Counted from the stretch's first letter, positions 1-13,945 are shown. The stretch: 64,000 nt of DNA from Eublepharis macularius (GCF_028583425.1 NC_072791.1:12047868-12111867), one strand, 5' to 3'. The notes: generated by a model from the sequence alone, not told the origin. Made by a program: numbers and translations.

Positions 1-209
1 GAACAGCAGATTGGGCTGTTCGTGGCTTTTTTTTGTTCCTATTGTGCCCATCTCTAGACCAGACTACTGGGTACTGTCTGTTGGTGCAGATATGCTCCTA
101 CTGTATAGTTTCCACATCATTCAAGCTGTCATCTTTAATTACTCTTCCTTTGTTTCAGCAATGTTTCACCTCTGTGTTTGGAATTACATAATCCATACCC
201 AACTGTACT

Positions 210-210
<1 letters not shown>

Positions 211-250
<40 letters not shown>
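211..250. repeat. (TAA)n microsatellite
   Basis: About 13 near-perfect TAA units, immediately downstream of a short AT-rich stretch. Simple repeat; no coding content. Confidence 0.95.
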
Positions 251-251
<1 letters not shown>

Positions 252-284
252 CTACTACGCTATGTTGATCATATTGAAATACAT

Positions 285-341
285 GGTGCAGTCCACCTTG
301 AGTCTTAGTGAGAAAGGTGGCCTATAAATAAAATAAATAGG
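285..341 (+). repeat. 3' tail of an interspersed element (TATAAATAAA-type end)
   Basis: The motif CACCTTGAGTCTTAGTGAGAAAGG followed by CCTATAAATAAAATAAATAG is nearly the same as the end at about 56762-56816. Such tails close SINE or LINE copies in amniotes. The body upstream is too diverged to assign. Confidence 0.5.
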
Positions 342-1085
342 TTCCACCAATAACCTTTTTATTGTGCAACCAATCCCATGTAAGGCATGTCTACAGCATT
401 CCACTTTGCATTTTATTTCCACCACAATCTACATACCTTCTCAGTATAAATGTTCTTCCAGAAACCCCAGTGCTTTGCAGCAGTTTTTCCTCAGACTCCC
501 TGCTGTTGCCTCCACATACCAGTGTGGAAATGTGGGGAGATGTGAGGTCTTCCATCTGCTCCCCAACTCCCCTTTTGCAACTCCTTACATCAGAAGCTTT
601 GGGACTTCCACTGCAAGAAAAGTTGGTTATTTTCATATTTACCCCTTTTTTAGACTGGAGAGTTTTGTTAGGATTTATTAGGCATAAGATTGGCTGTAGT
701 ATTGTACATGTGCATGCATGTTCATGTTATTGCATCTACACTAATTTTTCATTGCGCTGTAAATAAACCATTGTTATTTGTCCCAGTGAAATTCTTTTCT
801 ATTCTGTTTGTTCCAGTTAAATTCTGTCTGCTTGCATTTAGTGCAAATTTGACCCCCCCCCTTCCCTTATCCACAGAAACAGTGCTCTTTAACATGGAAC
901 AGAAAAACACAACAACACAAACAAGAAATAAAGGGTCAGCATAAGCTGGCCACAACCCCCTGCGCCTTCCTGGCAACCACCACGTAATACGGTGGAGGGT
1001 AGAGAGCACTGAAGCTCAAGTATCAGAGGGTAACTTTTCTGGAGGCATCTTGGTTCTACTGGTGATACAAAAGTATTTTTGGGGT
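342..1085. other. No gene recognised
   Basis: Short overlapping open frames only, none with a recognisable domain or codon pattern. Two CAGTTAAATTCT-like repeats near 780-840 are minor. Nothing can be assigned here. Confidence 0.6.
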
Positions 1086-3252
1086 AGTAATCTAGGATCT
1101 TGGATTGACTCTCTTCCATCTCTCGGTTCTTCTTGGGGGTCTAGGCTCTTTCTGGACGTGTCCTGTAGTCGCAGATTGGTCAATTGTAAGGTTCAGAGAG
1201 TCTAGCAATGTATGTCCTTCTTCCATATCTTTCGCAAAATGTAGATTTCCTTCATGGAGAACGGAGGGTTTAGAAGATGCTCCTACCCATCTGTATTTTA
1301 AATTTGCTTTCGTGAGTGTGGTAGTGATTGGTTTAAGGTCTCTACACATTTTGAGTATTTCTACTGGTAGGTCGGGAAATACCTGGATTTCTTTATCCTT
1401 GTAGATTAGATGCTCACGATTTCGGGCTTCTTTCAAGATTTTTTCTTTGGTTCTCAGGTCTCGAAAGATAACCAAAGTATCTCTCGGGAAACGAAGTTTG
1501 TTTGCTTTACTGGAGCCCAGCCTATAAGCTGTGTCAGCGCTTGGCGCAATTCCCTCCTCAAGCTTAAGAGTTTCGGCCAGCTAGGAAGTTATGAATGTAG
1601 GGAGATCTACATTTTCCTCCTCGTTTTCAGGAAAGCCCCTCAGCTTCAAGTGTCTAGCTTTTAGCTTTGTCTCCAGTTCAAGCACCTTCACAAAGCCTCT
1701 TCTACTAGCTGGGTTCTCCAGTTCAAGCACCTTCACAAAGCCTCTTCCACTAGCTGGGTTTGATTCAGGTCTTCCTGTAAACTGAGCCCAAGTTCAAGGG
1801 CCTTATCAGCTGTCTGTGCAATAGCAGATCTAGAATCATTGATTTCTTTAAGCTGTTTCATTACGGGTTCCAAGCCATTCTGTATTTTATGTTAACTGTT
1901 CTGATAGAGGCGAAAATATTAGCTTCCAGTTTTTGTATAGAGTCAGTAAACTCCTGCCTTGTTAATGTAGCCGCACCATCTTCCCGCTCCGCCATTTTAC
2001 AGCTGTGCTCGGCAGGGGCTGCTTTGCTATTTCTCACGTTTTCAGAGGTAAAGTAAGATCTTACCGTAGTAGAGTGAGGCTGAGGAGGTTTTGCTTTACT
2101 TGCTTCTGTCTTTCCCATATTTTTCTGATGCTTTTATAGATGTTTAGTGTCCGGGGTCCACAGCGCAGCCCCCGGACTTGCCGGGAGGAGGAGATGGGAG
2201 ACAGCCGGGAGACAGCCACCCAGTCACCCCTGCAGGCTCCCAGGGCCAGAACCTACCTACACAGGAGGGAAAGAAGCACCCAAGCCTCAGAGGGTTAGAG
2301 GGGGCAGGTGGAGGCCAGCTAGTCCCACCCTCCAGTGGGAGTCTAGGAGGCCAGGCAGGGAGAGTGGGGTCAACCCAGAGGGGGCCAGAGCAGAGGGAGA
2401 GGGAAAAGGCAATGTGGACAGACAGACAGCAGCTGACCAAACAGAAACCTTACCAGCCAGGGAGGAGAAACAGCCTCAGCAACTCAGTGGGGACAGGCAA
2501 CCAGCAGCCGGGCAAACTGAAGCCTTACCAGCCAGGGAGAAGCAGCCTCAGCAACCCAGAGCCATGCCCCAGCCTGCAGCCCAGCGTGAAAGCAATAATC
2601 TAGCCCAGGGGAGGCCAGGAGCAAAGCAACACCAGGTGGAGCTGCCTGAGGCAATCTAGGGGAGAAGACGGGCAGTCAGCCAAGGAGGCTCAACTGGACC
2701 TGCCTTCAGCCGTCAGCACAGCCAGAGAGGCTGCATAGCCAGCCAACAAGGCCCAGGTGGCCCGGCCCAGTGCTTCCAGCCAAATGAGCACAGGTGCAGC
2801 TGCCTAAGCCAGCTAGGTCCATGGTTAGAAGGCAGCAGGAGGGTGGGGCTGGCAGGCAGAGCATGACAAGGCTGAGGGGATAAAAGGGAAGCCCTCCCAC
2901 AGGGCGTGGTGGGTTGAGTAGGAGTGATGGGGTGGAGGAGTGGAGAGAAGCAAGAGAGTGCAAGGAGGGGAGGAGGAACACAGATGAAGGAGAAGAGTGA
3001 TGATGGGGTCAGGTTGAGCAGGCCAGCGGGTGGACTGAGAGGGAGTCTGGGTGAGGTATACCGCCCCTCCTTCTACAGAGCAGGGTCCTGCAGTATCCCT
3101 GATACCACTTTGAAGTCAGAGCCAGGCCTGCCGGTGCCCCGCCCAGCAGCGCCCACGGCAAGCCCTGACATTTAGTAGCATTGGAAGCAGGCTGGGTTCG
3201 GAGACTAAGAAAGGAGCACCCGCCATTTTCCAAGCATCGCTCTGCCCCCCAT
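1086..3252 (-). mobile_element. L1 LINE remnant with ORF1, split by a solo LTR
   Basis: Minus-strand frames at 2118-1861 and 1475-1092 match the start (MGKTEASKAKPP) and C-terminal RNA-binding part (IQVFPDLPVEILKMCRDLKP) of the intact L1 ORF1 at 37482-38468 in this window. The C-terminal part aligns with IQVFQDLSNETLLHRKELKP. The reading frame is broken between them. The 5' UTR appears to continue to about 3252, beginning GGGGGGCAGAGCG on the minus strand, after a 1 kb LTR insertion. ORF2 is absent, so only the 5' end of the element remains. It is older than and clearly diverged from the intact copy. Confidence 0.8.
2148..3170 (+). mobile_element. Solo LTR (LTR-retrotransposon fossil), 1023 bp
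   Basis: A GC-rich block starts TGTCCGG and ends CCCTGACA. It is flanked by a perfect 5 bp target duplication TTTAG at 2143-2147 and 3171-3175. A TATA-like GATAAAAGG lies near 2878. It shares its start and several internal stretches with the solo LTR at 19655-20410. It has no internal region, as expected after LTR-LTR recombination. It is inserted in the 5' UTR of an older L1. Family is Ty3/gypsy or ERV-like, not resolved. Long open frames inside it reflect base composition only. Confidence 0.85.
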
Positions 3253-3332
3253 GTCTACTCTTTAATGTTACTTTTTGTTATATTATTATATAGTTTTAAT
3301 ACTTTGTTAATTTGTTTTGATATTACGTTTAC

Positions 3333-3574
3333 TGTGACCTGAGTTCAATCCCGGCGGAAGCCAGGTTCAGGTAGCCGGCTGAAGGTTGACTCAGCCTTCC
3401 ATCCTTCCGAGGTCGGTAAAATGAGTACCCAGTTTCCTGGGGGTAAAGTGTAGATGACTGGAGAAGGCAATGGCAAACCACCCTGTTAAAAGTCTGCCAA
3501 GAAAACGTTGTGATGCAACATCCCCCCATGGGTCAGTAATGACTCGCTGCTTGCACAGGGGACTATCTTTACCA
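3333..3574 (+). mobile_element. tRNA-derived SINE, head truncated
   Basis: It begins at the B-box region (GAGTTCAATCCC) and runs through the body shared with the copies at 14261-14533 and 17515-17801: AGGTAGCCGGCTGAAGG, GTAAAATGAGTACCCAG, TGACTGGAGAAGGCAATGG, ending GGGGACTATCTTTACC. The A-box part is missing. Confidence 0.9.
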
Positions 3575-3599
3575 TTATTATATAGTCTGCTTTTGATAT

Positions 3600-4095
3600 T
3601 TTTTCCACAATCCAGTGCTATTTTGTTCTGATTTTCTCTACGACAAATACAAGTAAGATCACGTGCTTAGCACTTACTGTATAATAACAAAAAATAAAAC
3701 TTTTCTTTTTCTGTTATCCGGTTTCTTTTTTTCTCCCCTTAATCACCAAAGCCACAAATCATCAGTTCATTTTTTCCTCATTTCATGCACAAAGTCTATA
3801 AGGGGTTTCCAGGTAGCAATAAATGTAGATCATGTCTTTTCTCTAACCAAAGAAGTTTAGCCATCTCTGCAAACACCATCATTTTCACTAATCATTCCTC
3901 TGTTGTGCAAGTTTTCCATTTTTGTGCATATAATAACATTGATGCTGTTGTCATATATAAAAAAGTTCCATGACTTTTCCCCTAGCAGTCTCCCCATTAT
4001 TTCCAAAAGAAAGGGTTCTGGTTTCATTTGAACATTAATTTTTAAGATCTTCTAAATTAATGAATGAATTTGAATCAAAACATTTTTGGCTTTAT
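3600..4095 (-). mobile_element. L1 ORF2 C-terminal fragment
   Basis: Minus-strand translation gives degraded but recognisable L1 ORF2 tail motifs such as LLYAQKW-like and ATWKPLIDF, with frame breaks. It is an old 5'-truncated copy. Confidence 0.55.
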
Positions 4096-5030
4096 TACAT
4101 GTCCATCAAGTCCAAGTTTATTGATTATGGTCAACGACCAGCATAAGCAGGACATTAGAATGGTTTAAAAGTTCACAAATAGATATACAAATATAAAAGT
4201 AGAACTAAAACATGTCATAGGTTAATTATTTACAGAGTTAGAGCACGTTCAGACTGCCATATGCAATTTACAGTACTTACAGACGGCATAAAATTTCGCT
4301 ACCGAGCATGTTGTCTGATTATTCCTGTCAGACAAGAGGTAGTCAAGTTTAATTTTGTTTGATCTACCAGGGAACCTTTCTATTAGTGGACTAACAGTTT
4401 CTAATAGAATTTTCCTATGGTGTGGACAATTGAAAAAAATATGCTCCATTGAATCAATTTTTCTTAAGTGACAGGAGCAAAGCCTGGGAGTGAGGAGTTG
4501 CTTTGATCTTTCCTTCCAAAACAGCAGATGGTAAAGTTGAGCTTCTAGCTAAGGTCAATGCCCTTCTGGAATTGTTGGAGTCAAGAAAAAAGAGGCAAGC
4601 TGCAGGAGCAGCGATATATCTGTTATTATCAGAGGACATGAAACCTGGTGCTCTGAGTAGGTCCATTTGTCTTTCAATGTCTGTCGCTCTCTGCTTGATG
4701 AGTGATTTTGCCTGATCAATTCCAGTGGCTAACAGGCTTTGGGGGGATAGGCCCAATTTTTCCAAAGATTTGGAAATGGCCTTTTGCTAACTCGCCTGAA
4801 ATTGGTCTTGTAATATTAAAGGAAGCAGGCCTTGGGGATTAACACTTCCTGTCAGCCATTTGAAAATTGAAAGGATACAAATTCCAGTCTCTACCTGTAA
4901 CATTCCAGTTTCCGATCTAACCCAAGAATTTGACATGCATTTCAGTACTTGTAGTAGAGCTCGAAGGAATTTGGCCTGAACTCTCTCAAGTGAAGAGAAA
5001 GAAGAGGACGATGGCCCCAAAAAAGATCAC
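4096..5030 (-). mobile_element. Non-LTR retrotransposon, C-terminal part of the ORF2-like protein
   Basis: Minus frames read LERVQAKFLRALLQV, TGMLQVETGICILSIFKWL, QAKSLIKQRATDIERQ, ALTLARSSTLPSAVLEG, then MEHIFFNCPHHRKILLETV and FPGRSNKIKLDYLLSDRN. The order matches the region downstream of the reverse transcriptase in a vertebrate non-LTR family with a Cys/His-rich tail. At least two frame changes. The 3' end is near 4096. The clade cannot be fixed without a library. Confidence 0.6.
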
Positions 5031-5035
5031 GTCCA

Positions 5036-5470
5036 TCACAAAAAATAAAAAGTCCCTTCATTTTGTTCACTTTTCCAACATGAATTTGAAATATTTTTAT
5101 ACATAATTTCTCTGGTGACATATACCATCGATACATCATTTTATAAAAGTTCTCTTTAAGACTGAATCTTAATGTAAATTTAAGACCCTTCATCCACATA
5201 TTTTTCCATTCGTATATTATATCCAAAGTTTTTAGCCCATTTTATAATAGATTCTTTAACTTGTTCATCCTCTGTCTCAAATTTCAACCAAAGTTTATAT
5301 ATATTAGCAATAACACGTTCATCTTTTGTACATAATTCTGTTTCAAATTCAGATTTTGATTGTTCAAAACTGTAAAATCTGTTATCTGCTTTTAGCCTTT
5401 CTAGTAGTTGTGCATTAAAAAAACAACCATTGGCAAGTATATATCCTTCCATTATCAATTATTCTCTTGA
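5036..5470 (-). mobile_element. L1 ORF2 fragment (post-RT region)
   Basis: Minus frames contain KENFYKMMYRWYMSPEKL and LFTKDERVIANIYKLWL-like text, the segment before the C-terminal CCHC of L1 ORF2 (compare SRWYMTPQLLHQINP in the intact copy). It is a separate insertion from the fragment at 7480-8042, because the two are out of order on this strand. Confidence 0.75.
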
Positions 5471-5895
5471 TTTCATTTTACAATCACTTTGAGAACAATC
5501 TAATATGTCTGATATGTTAATTGTTTATGCTTAGTTATAATTCCTCACAGCCACCAGGGCTCTGAGAAGGAGCATGTAAGAGAGCTGCACTAGTGGTGAG
5601 TGTTTTTCTGTTGCCTTCCTTAACTGCTGGGAAGAATTAGCTGAGGTTACTGTGTGGGAGGACAGTGTTTGTGGGTGTGTGAATGTGTATAGCCTGCTGG
5701 AAAGTGGTGACTTTTGAAGTCAGTGTTGTTTCTGTTTGTCTCCTTTGCCTGAGTTGTAGCTAATTGCAGGGGTTGGTTATTGCTAATTGGAGAGGGTTTG
5801 TTTTGCCCAGGGCTGACTACTGGCCCCGCCCTCTGCTGGGTGAGCCTTGAACTGAATTAGGCTCCTTTTCACCTCCTTCTCATGCATCCAGATGG
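5471..5895. other. Unassigned non-coding stretch
   Basis: Moderately GC-rich, with no open frame of note and no terminal repeat seen. It may be unclassified repeat sequence. Confidence 0.5.
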
Positions 5896-5899
5896 CCAA

Positions 5900-6190
5900 A
5901 TCTGCCATGTCAAGATAGGGAGCCATATTCCAGGATAGACTCAGTTTGTGAAAAGCATTTTTTTGCAGCTGCCTTAACTGGCTTTTCTAGCAGTGGCATT
6001 AGATCCTCTGCAAAGTTCATACAAACTCCACCGAAAGTGGGGAGAACAATGTCCTTCAAGGTCTCTGGCTTCCCTATGAGCATCACTTCCATCCTGTCTG
6101 GGTTCATTTTCTATTTGTTTGCTTTTAACCATTTGACCACAGCTGTCAGGCAGTGAAACAAAATCTCTACAGCATTCCACAGTGATTTGA
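5900..6190 (-). mobile_element. L2 LINE reverse-transcriptase fragment
   Basis: Minus frames include LTAVVKWLKANK, NPDRMEVMLIGKPETLK and LPTFGGVCMNFAEDL, which is the L2 motif LKLNPDKTEVMLIG plus the FGGV segment after it. Frame is broken. It abuts the Penelope-like element, which may have inserted into it. Confidence 0.75.
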
Positions 6191-6194
6191 ATAG

Positions 6195-7475
6195 CAAGAT
6201 ATGGATGTATTGTCGAAGGCTTTCACGGCCGGAGAACGATGGTTGTTGTGGGTTTTCCGGGCTGTATTGCCGTGGTCTTGGCATTGTAGTTCCTGACGTT
6301 TCGCCAGCAGCTGTGGCTGGCATCTTCAGAGGTGTAGCACCAAAAGGCAGAGATCTCTCAGTGTCACAGTGTGGAAAAGATGTAGGTCATTTGTATCTAC
6401 TCAGGAGGGGTGGGGTTGAGCTGAGTCATCCTGTAAGAGTTTCCCAGGGTGTGGAATGCTAATGGCGGGAGGCTTCACTGTATCCTGAGGAGGTTCTTTT
6501 GCATATGGATTGGTACTTGATGTGCTAATCTTCTCTGCAGGGCTATTGTCGGGGATAGAATGTTTTGTTAGCCTGGTGTTTTTCAGAACTGGCAACCATG
6601 CTCGGTTCATTCTTAAGGTTTCTTCTTTCCTGTTGAAGTTTTGCTTATGCTTGTGAATTTCAATGGCTTCCCTGTGCATTCTGACAAAGTAGTTGGAAGT
6701 GTTGTCCAGTATTTTGGTGTCCTGGAATAAGATACTGTGCCCTGTTTGAGTTAGGCTATGTTCAGCCACTGCTGATTTTTCAGGTTGTCCAAGTCTGCAG
6801 TGTCTTTCATGTTCTTTTATTCTTGTCTGGATGCTACGCTTTGTGGTCCCGATGTAAACTTGTCCACAGCTGCAGGGTATACAGTATACTCCTGCAGAGG
6901 TTTGGGGTCTCTACTGTTTTTGCTGATCGTAGCATCTGTTGTATTTTTCGGGTGGGTCTGAATACTGCTTGAAGGTTATGCTTTTTCATAAGCTTTCCCA
7001 TCTGATCAGTAATTCCTTTGATATATGGCAAAAACACTTTTCCTGTGGGAGACTGTTTTTCTTTGGTTGTTTGATTCATCCTGGGTTTGATTGCTCTTCG
7101 GATTTCATTTCTGGAGTAGCCATTTGCCTGAAGTGCGTGGTTTAGATGATTAATTTCCTCATTGAGAAAGTGCGGCTCACATATCCGTCTTGCACGATCC
7201 ACTAATGTTTTCATTATGCCTCTTTTCTGTCGGGGATGGTGATTGGAGTTTTTGTGTAGGTACCGATCAGTGTGAGTTGGTTTCCTGTAGACCTTGTGAC
7301 CTAACTGAAAGTTTGCTTTGCGGATGACCCAGGTATCCAGGAATGGGAGTTTTCCCTCGATTTCTTTCTCCATGGTGAATTGTATGTTCAGGTGGATGTT
7401 GTTGAGATGATTCAAAATGAGATGATTCACATATATCGTAATATTTTTTACTCTATGCATATTCAAATTGTTTTA
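6195..7475 (-). mobile_element. Penelope-like element, 5'-truncated, with GIY-YIG region and terminal repeat
   Basis: The minus frame 7466-6834 encodes the end of a PLE reverse transcriptase: GKLPFLDTWVIRK, VYRKPTHTDRYLH, SNHHPRQKRGIMKTLVDRA. It runs into a GIY-YIG-type endonuclease segment near 6900-6800 (YTLQLWTSL, then CGQVYIGTTKRSIQTRIKEH in a second frame). The frame 6769-6401 continues with AEHSLTQTGHSILFQDT and NRAWLPVLKNTR. The 3' end carries the terminal repeat seen five more times in this window (GGGTTTTCCGGGCTGTATTGCC). At least one frameshift separates the RT/GIY-YIG parts, so the protein is not intact. Confidence 0.85.
6292..6334 (-). ncRNA. Hammerhead-like ribozyme motif in the PLE terminal repeat
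   Basis: On the minus strand: CCT, then CTGAAGA, then a 6 bp stem GCCAGC/GCTGGC with a short loop, then GAAA, CG, TC, AGG. This fits the hammerhead order stem I - CUGANGA - stem II - GAAA - minimal stem III - UH - stem I, with CCU/AGG as stem I. One extra base sits between CUGAAGA and stem II. Hammerhead motifs are known from PLEs; activity here is inferred. Confidence 0.7.
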
Positions 7476-7479
7476 TATA

Positions 7480-8042
7480 TATACTATATTAAAGTCACTA
7501 ATCCACCAATGTATCCATTTTACTCTTCCTTGATTAAACTTTATATTCTAGGTAAGATTTGCTTAAACATAATACTAGCTTAGATTGTAATAATTAAATT
7601 CCCCCTTAATGGTAAAATTGCTTATCTCTTCTGTTTACAACATCACATTTTAATAATTCTCAAACTGCCACAGTTCTCCCTTCACATCCCATTTTTTTTC
7701 TAAATATTGTTTCAATTTCCCTCAGTCAGCAATAAATTGTCCTGGATCAAGATCTTTAAGTTTTCTTGTCATTTTGTCCATCTCCGCCATGTACAGCAAT
7801 TTATAAATCCAATCTTCTATAGTTGGTATTTCTTGTATTTTCCATTTCTGCGCGTACAAAAGTCTTGCCGCTGTGGTCATATAAAATAACAATGTTCTGT
7901 ACTGCACTGGAACACCTTCCATTCCCAAGTTCAGTAGCAACAATTCTGGGTTCTTATTTATTTGGATTTGTAAAATTTCATTAATTGCTTCAATTATATC
8001 TCCCCAGTATTGCTTAGCTACCTCACAAGTCCACCACATACG
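7480..8042 (-). mobile_element. L1 ORF2 C-terminal fragment and 3' UTR
   Basis: Minus frame 8039-7722 reads MWWTCEVAKQYWGDII, LLLLNLGMEGVP, LLFYMTTAARLLYAQKWK and IPTIEDWIYKLLYMAEMDK, the end of L1 ORF2 after the CCHC motif. 5'-truncated at 8042, where a gypsy fossil begins. The AT-rich sequence from 7720 to 7480 is the probable 3' UTR. Confidence 0.85.
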
Positions 8043-9211
8043 ATCGGTGCTACATCAATTTTCAACAGGACAATTGGATTGATTTATTGCCTTTAGCGGA
8101 ATTTTCTTACAACAACAGTGTGCATGCTTCTACCGGAGAAACTCCATTCAAAGTAGTTTATGGCTATCACTTCAAGCCATTTCCTTTTGAAGCTCTTCCC
8201 CCCGCAATAGCTTCTAAAGACGTTTCAGAATGGTGGGGGGAGGCAGCTCAACAGTGGACTCTTATTCAAAATCATCTTAACAAAGCTAAACAGGACTATA
8301 AAAAATATGCCAATCGCCATCGTGCGGCCGAATGGGAATTGCATCCTGGAGATCTTATTTATTTATCCACAAAAAATTTGAAAATTGCTCAAACCAGCCG
8401 TAAATTAGCACTAAAGTTTTTAGGACCTTTTCCAGTTTGCAAAATCATCAACAAAGTGACTGTAGCACTTGATTTGTCAAAGAATCTCCGTCACATGCAT
8501 CCTACTTTTCACATCAGCTTATTGAAAAAGGTCCCCCCAGCAGATCAATGGCACACCCGTGCTCCTCCTATACCAACCTTAATTGATGATCAAGTCCATT
8601 ACGAAGTACAACAAATTTTGGACTCTAAAATCAAACGTAACAAGCTGTTTTACCTCATTAGATGGAAGGACTTTGACTCTGGGTTTGATGAGTGGGTGGA
8701 GGCTATTCATGTTCATGCTCCTAGATTATTAAAATCTTTTCACACTCTCTACCCTTTCAAACCCGGGGGAAGAACATTTTAGTGGGGGCAGAATGTCAGG
8801 TTCTGACTGTATTTCTTGTGTATTCAAACCAAAGAGACTCCATTTTAATCCTGTCAGTATTTTAAGTGCTTCTCTTGCAGGTGGCAAGCAGTTCAGTAGC
8901 AGTTATCTCAGAGAAGAAGAATGTTATGACTACAACCTTTCCAGCCTTGGGAAACTTTCACTTTCCCAGCCTCAAGCCGCTTGCCTTGAGAACTGTGGGG
9001 GGAGGATGGGGCCTGCAGGGGTATGTTATTCTGTACCTTAACCTTTGCCTGTCATTCGTAACAATACTCATGTACCAGGCAAGATATTGCATCTTGGATA
9101 GTGGACTATAAGGGTTGTTTATATTCAGTAAAGTCTTTTGAAACCAATGGACTCATGTCTAATTGCAAGAGATAGTCTGGATTGCAACTTTTAATAAGCC
9201 ACTTCCTGACA
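8043..9211 (+). mobile_element. Ty3/gypsy chromovirus fossil: integrase end, chromodomain and 3' LTR
   Basis: Plus-strand sequence from about 8050 reads the C-terminal half of a gypsy integrase (LAEFSYNNSVHASTG, PFKVVYGYHFKP) and ends in a chromodomain (YEVQQILDSKIKRN, FYLIRWKDFDSGFDEWVEA) at about 8782. A purine tract (AGTGGGGGCAGAA) leads into an LTR at 8794-9211 with ends TGTCAGG and CCTGACA. Everything upstream is missing, so the element is a broken, 5'-truncated fossil. The retained reading frame is well kept, suggesting moderate age. A relative lies at 51745-54650 on the other strand. Confidence 0.9.
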
Positions 9212-9590
9212 GAAACCAACATCTGCCTTAACAAGATAGCATGGTCTACTGAAACAAAGAAGAATGACATTTTTCTATATCCAGGTGGAGATCATTAATT
9301 AAAGACACCAGAGCTTTCAACATTTCATAGACTGGCCTGTATTAACCCTAAAGTCTGTGACACCCCTCTACAACATGTGTTAATGGCGTAGGTCAAAATA
9401 CTCACATTTTATAATAAAATGTATTCCAATTATTTTAGTTGGTAATTGAACAAACCAATTCAGAAAATATAAAATACATGCTGGATTTAGCATAAAAACT
9501 CTAAACACTGATCTTTTCTAAGATTTACCCTACTGCTGACTTCTTTGAAAGGATGCATGGTTGGTCCCCTGCGTGGTCTTCATGACGCCA
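9212..9590. other. Unassigned sequence between the gypsy LTR and gene A 3' flank
   Basis: AT-rich, no open frame, no clear repeat ends. Homology to the gene B 3' flank starts only near 9590. Confidence 0.5.
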
Positions 9591-10061
9591 GGCAAAACTG
9601 GGCCTGTGGCTAAAGCTGTTGCCACAGTGGCAGCACTTATTTATTTTTATTTATTAAAGCATTTATACCCTGCATTTGCAGACGGTTCAAGATAGTTTAC
9701 AAAACAATTTTAAAATTTCCAAATTAAAACCAATATAAGATCTCTCCCTTCCCATGCCCTTGAAAGATGCCTGCCTTTCAAAACCTCCCCAAAACCCTGA
9801 GAAAAACCCTTCTATGTTTTCTCTCCTGTGGGAATCCTTTGATATGTGACCAAATGATTTTTTAAATGTAAATTTCTTCCAGACTATTAGAACTGATGCT
9901 GTTCCTCCCAGTGGATTCATTGATGCACAATAAGGCGTAAACTCTGAAAACAGCTGTTTCCACACTCCACATATTCATAGGGTTTTCCCATGTGAATAAG
10001 TTGATAGAAAGTAAGATTTGTTCTCTTATCAAAGCTTTTTTCACTCTCCACGAATTTATAG
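9591..10061 (-). pseudogene. Decayed terminal fingers and 3' flank of gene A
   Basis: Beyond the gene A stop, the minus strand still shows finger-like remnants out of frame (YEYVECGNSCFQ, SLRLIVHQ, IPTGEKT) down to about 9800. A non-coding flank follows with ATAAATGCTTTAATAAATAAA and TGCTGCCACTGTGGCAACAGC. The same flank is present after gene B (about 50850-51060). The ancestral array was therefore longer, and its last units became untranslated. Candidate polyadenylation signals (AATAAA) lie near 9640-9660. Confidence 0.8.
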
Positions 10062-12566
<2,505 letters not shown>

Positions 12567-12689
12567 TTATAACAAAAGCAAAATGAAGCAAAAAAGGCCA
12601 TTAAGAACTCTAGATAACAACAGAGCAGAAATCATTTGAAGAGACATATACCACTACACAATTCTGAGTACTGAGTTTTCATGTAGGGT

Positions 12690-12830
12690 AAACATAGAAA
12701 AAAGGAGCTGGAAGGGATCCAAAGGTTCATCTAGTCCAACTTAATGCACAATGCAGGAAATTCACAGCTAACACCCTCTACTCCCTCACTGACCTCTGCC
12801 CTATGTCCAGAGGATAATCAAAATACAAGG
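12690..12830 (-). repeat. LINE-type 3' end shared with the gene B intron
   Basis: GAGCTGGAAGGGATCC and ATCTAGTCCAACTTAATGCACAATGCAGGAAATTC match, in reverse complement, sequence at about 47000-47170 upstream of the gene B finger exon. Both copies lie 140-170 bp before the finger exon, so the insertion predates the gene duplication. The style is that of a CR1-like 3' end. Confidence 0.65.
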
Positions 12831-12839
12831 GCCACAGTG

Positions 12840-13340
12840 CAAAAGGATGTAAAAACAACAACAACCACCATGTACTCAATAATATATACTGGATCATATT
12901 AGTATGAAAAAACACTGTTGTTATGCAGACTGTATGGTGTAATATCTACAAGAATGCCAATGTATAGAAACACAATATTTAATAGTTGTCCTCAAATGAC
13001 CCACATGGAGCAAAAACAATATGTTATAATCACTGCAATGAGCGATTACATGTACCATCACTGCAAAGAAAGACAGAATGCATACATACAATTGCATACT
13101 CTTACAAATCTTCAAACATGCATGGCTTCCATAAAAGAAATGAATGACCCTACCACCCTCTACTGTTAAACAATACAAACTCTCAACTCGGCAGAACAAT
13201 TAGCATATCAAACGCAGAGGTTACCCATTCAATATTACTGCTGTTAATGATTGATTTAACGAGCTTTCCCATCTATTCTTGTCTGTTTCCTCTTCAAAAA
13301 TCTCTGTTCTCCAGAGACTGAAGATTAGCTAAAGAGGTCT
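12840..13340. other. Intron sequence of gene A, unassigned
   Basis: AT-rich with no recognisable repeat ends or coding content. Confidence 0.5.
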
Positions 13341-13861
13341 GTGACAGATTGCACTTAAGAGCGGGTTTCCGAAGTGCAGCAAAATCAGAGACCTGGGAGT
13401 GGAAGGGTTAACTATTCCTTACAATGGAGAACTTGAGTGGCAAGCTGCTCCCTCTTTTCTGATTGGTCAGCACCAGCTGGAAAAAAACTATATATAATCA
13501 ACCGAGTGCTGAGGAGTGGGTTTTTAAACAATTTTATTCCATAGCTGAGTTTCCGTCAGTTAGAACCAGTCTGAATGCAGTAAGCTAGTTTCTGACAAGA
13601 TTTTGGAGTCAGGGAGTCTGACAAGAAAAGTCAGACAGGTTCACCTTTACAATGAAGGGAGAATGCTTAATCGCCTTAACTGTAATATTACTGTTCTGAG
13701 GAAGACTTCTAGGTATTCAAAATCTGAATGTCTGTATAAGCTGAAGTACGCTTTATTCAGAAACCAGAAAACCGGGAGTCTGTTTTGGGTGAGAGTAACT
13801 GGGTAGTGGGTTGAAACTCCCTTTCAAGCCAAAAAGAAGAGAGGTTATATCTTTTGAGGGG

Positions 13862-13945
13862 AACAGTGCAATCCTAAACAGAGTTACTTCAGTCTAAACC
13901 CATTGATTTCAATGGACAGTAACCCTCCTTAGCGTTGTACTGGAA
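13862..13945. mobile_element. Half of a foldback MITE
   Basis: CAGTGCAATCCTAAACAGAG, then TAAACCCATTGATTTCAATGG, matches a short palindromic MITE type common in squamates. Here only about one arm and the centre are kept. It lies inside the probable LTR. Confidence 0.55.

Noticed and set aside
2147-2659. 170-codon open frame in a GC-rich block
   Set aside because: It lies inside a solo LTR with TTTAG duplications; openness reflects stop-poor composition and no domain is visible.
8087-8782. Possible domesticated chromodomain host gene
   Set aside because: The open frame is joined directly to a purine tract and an LTR, and it starts in the middle of an integrase; it is the end of a gypsy fossil.
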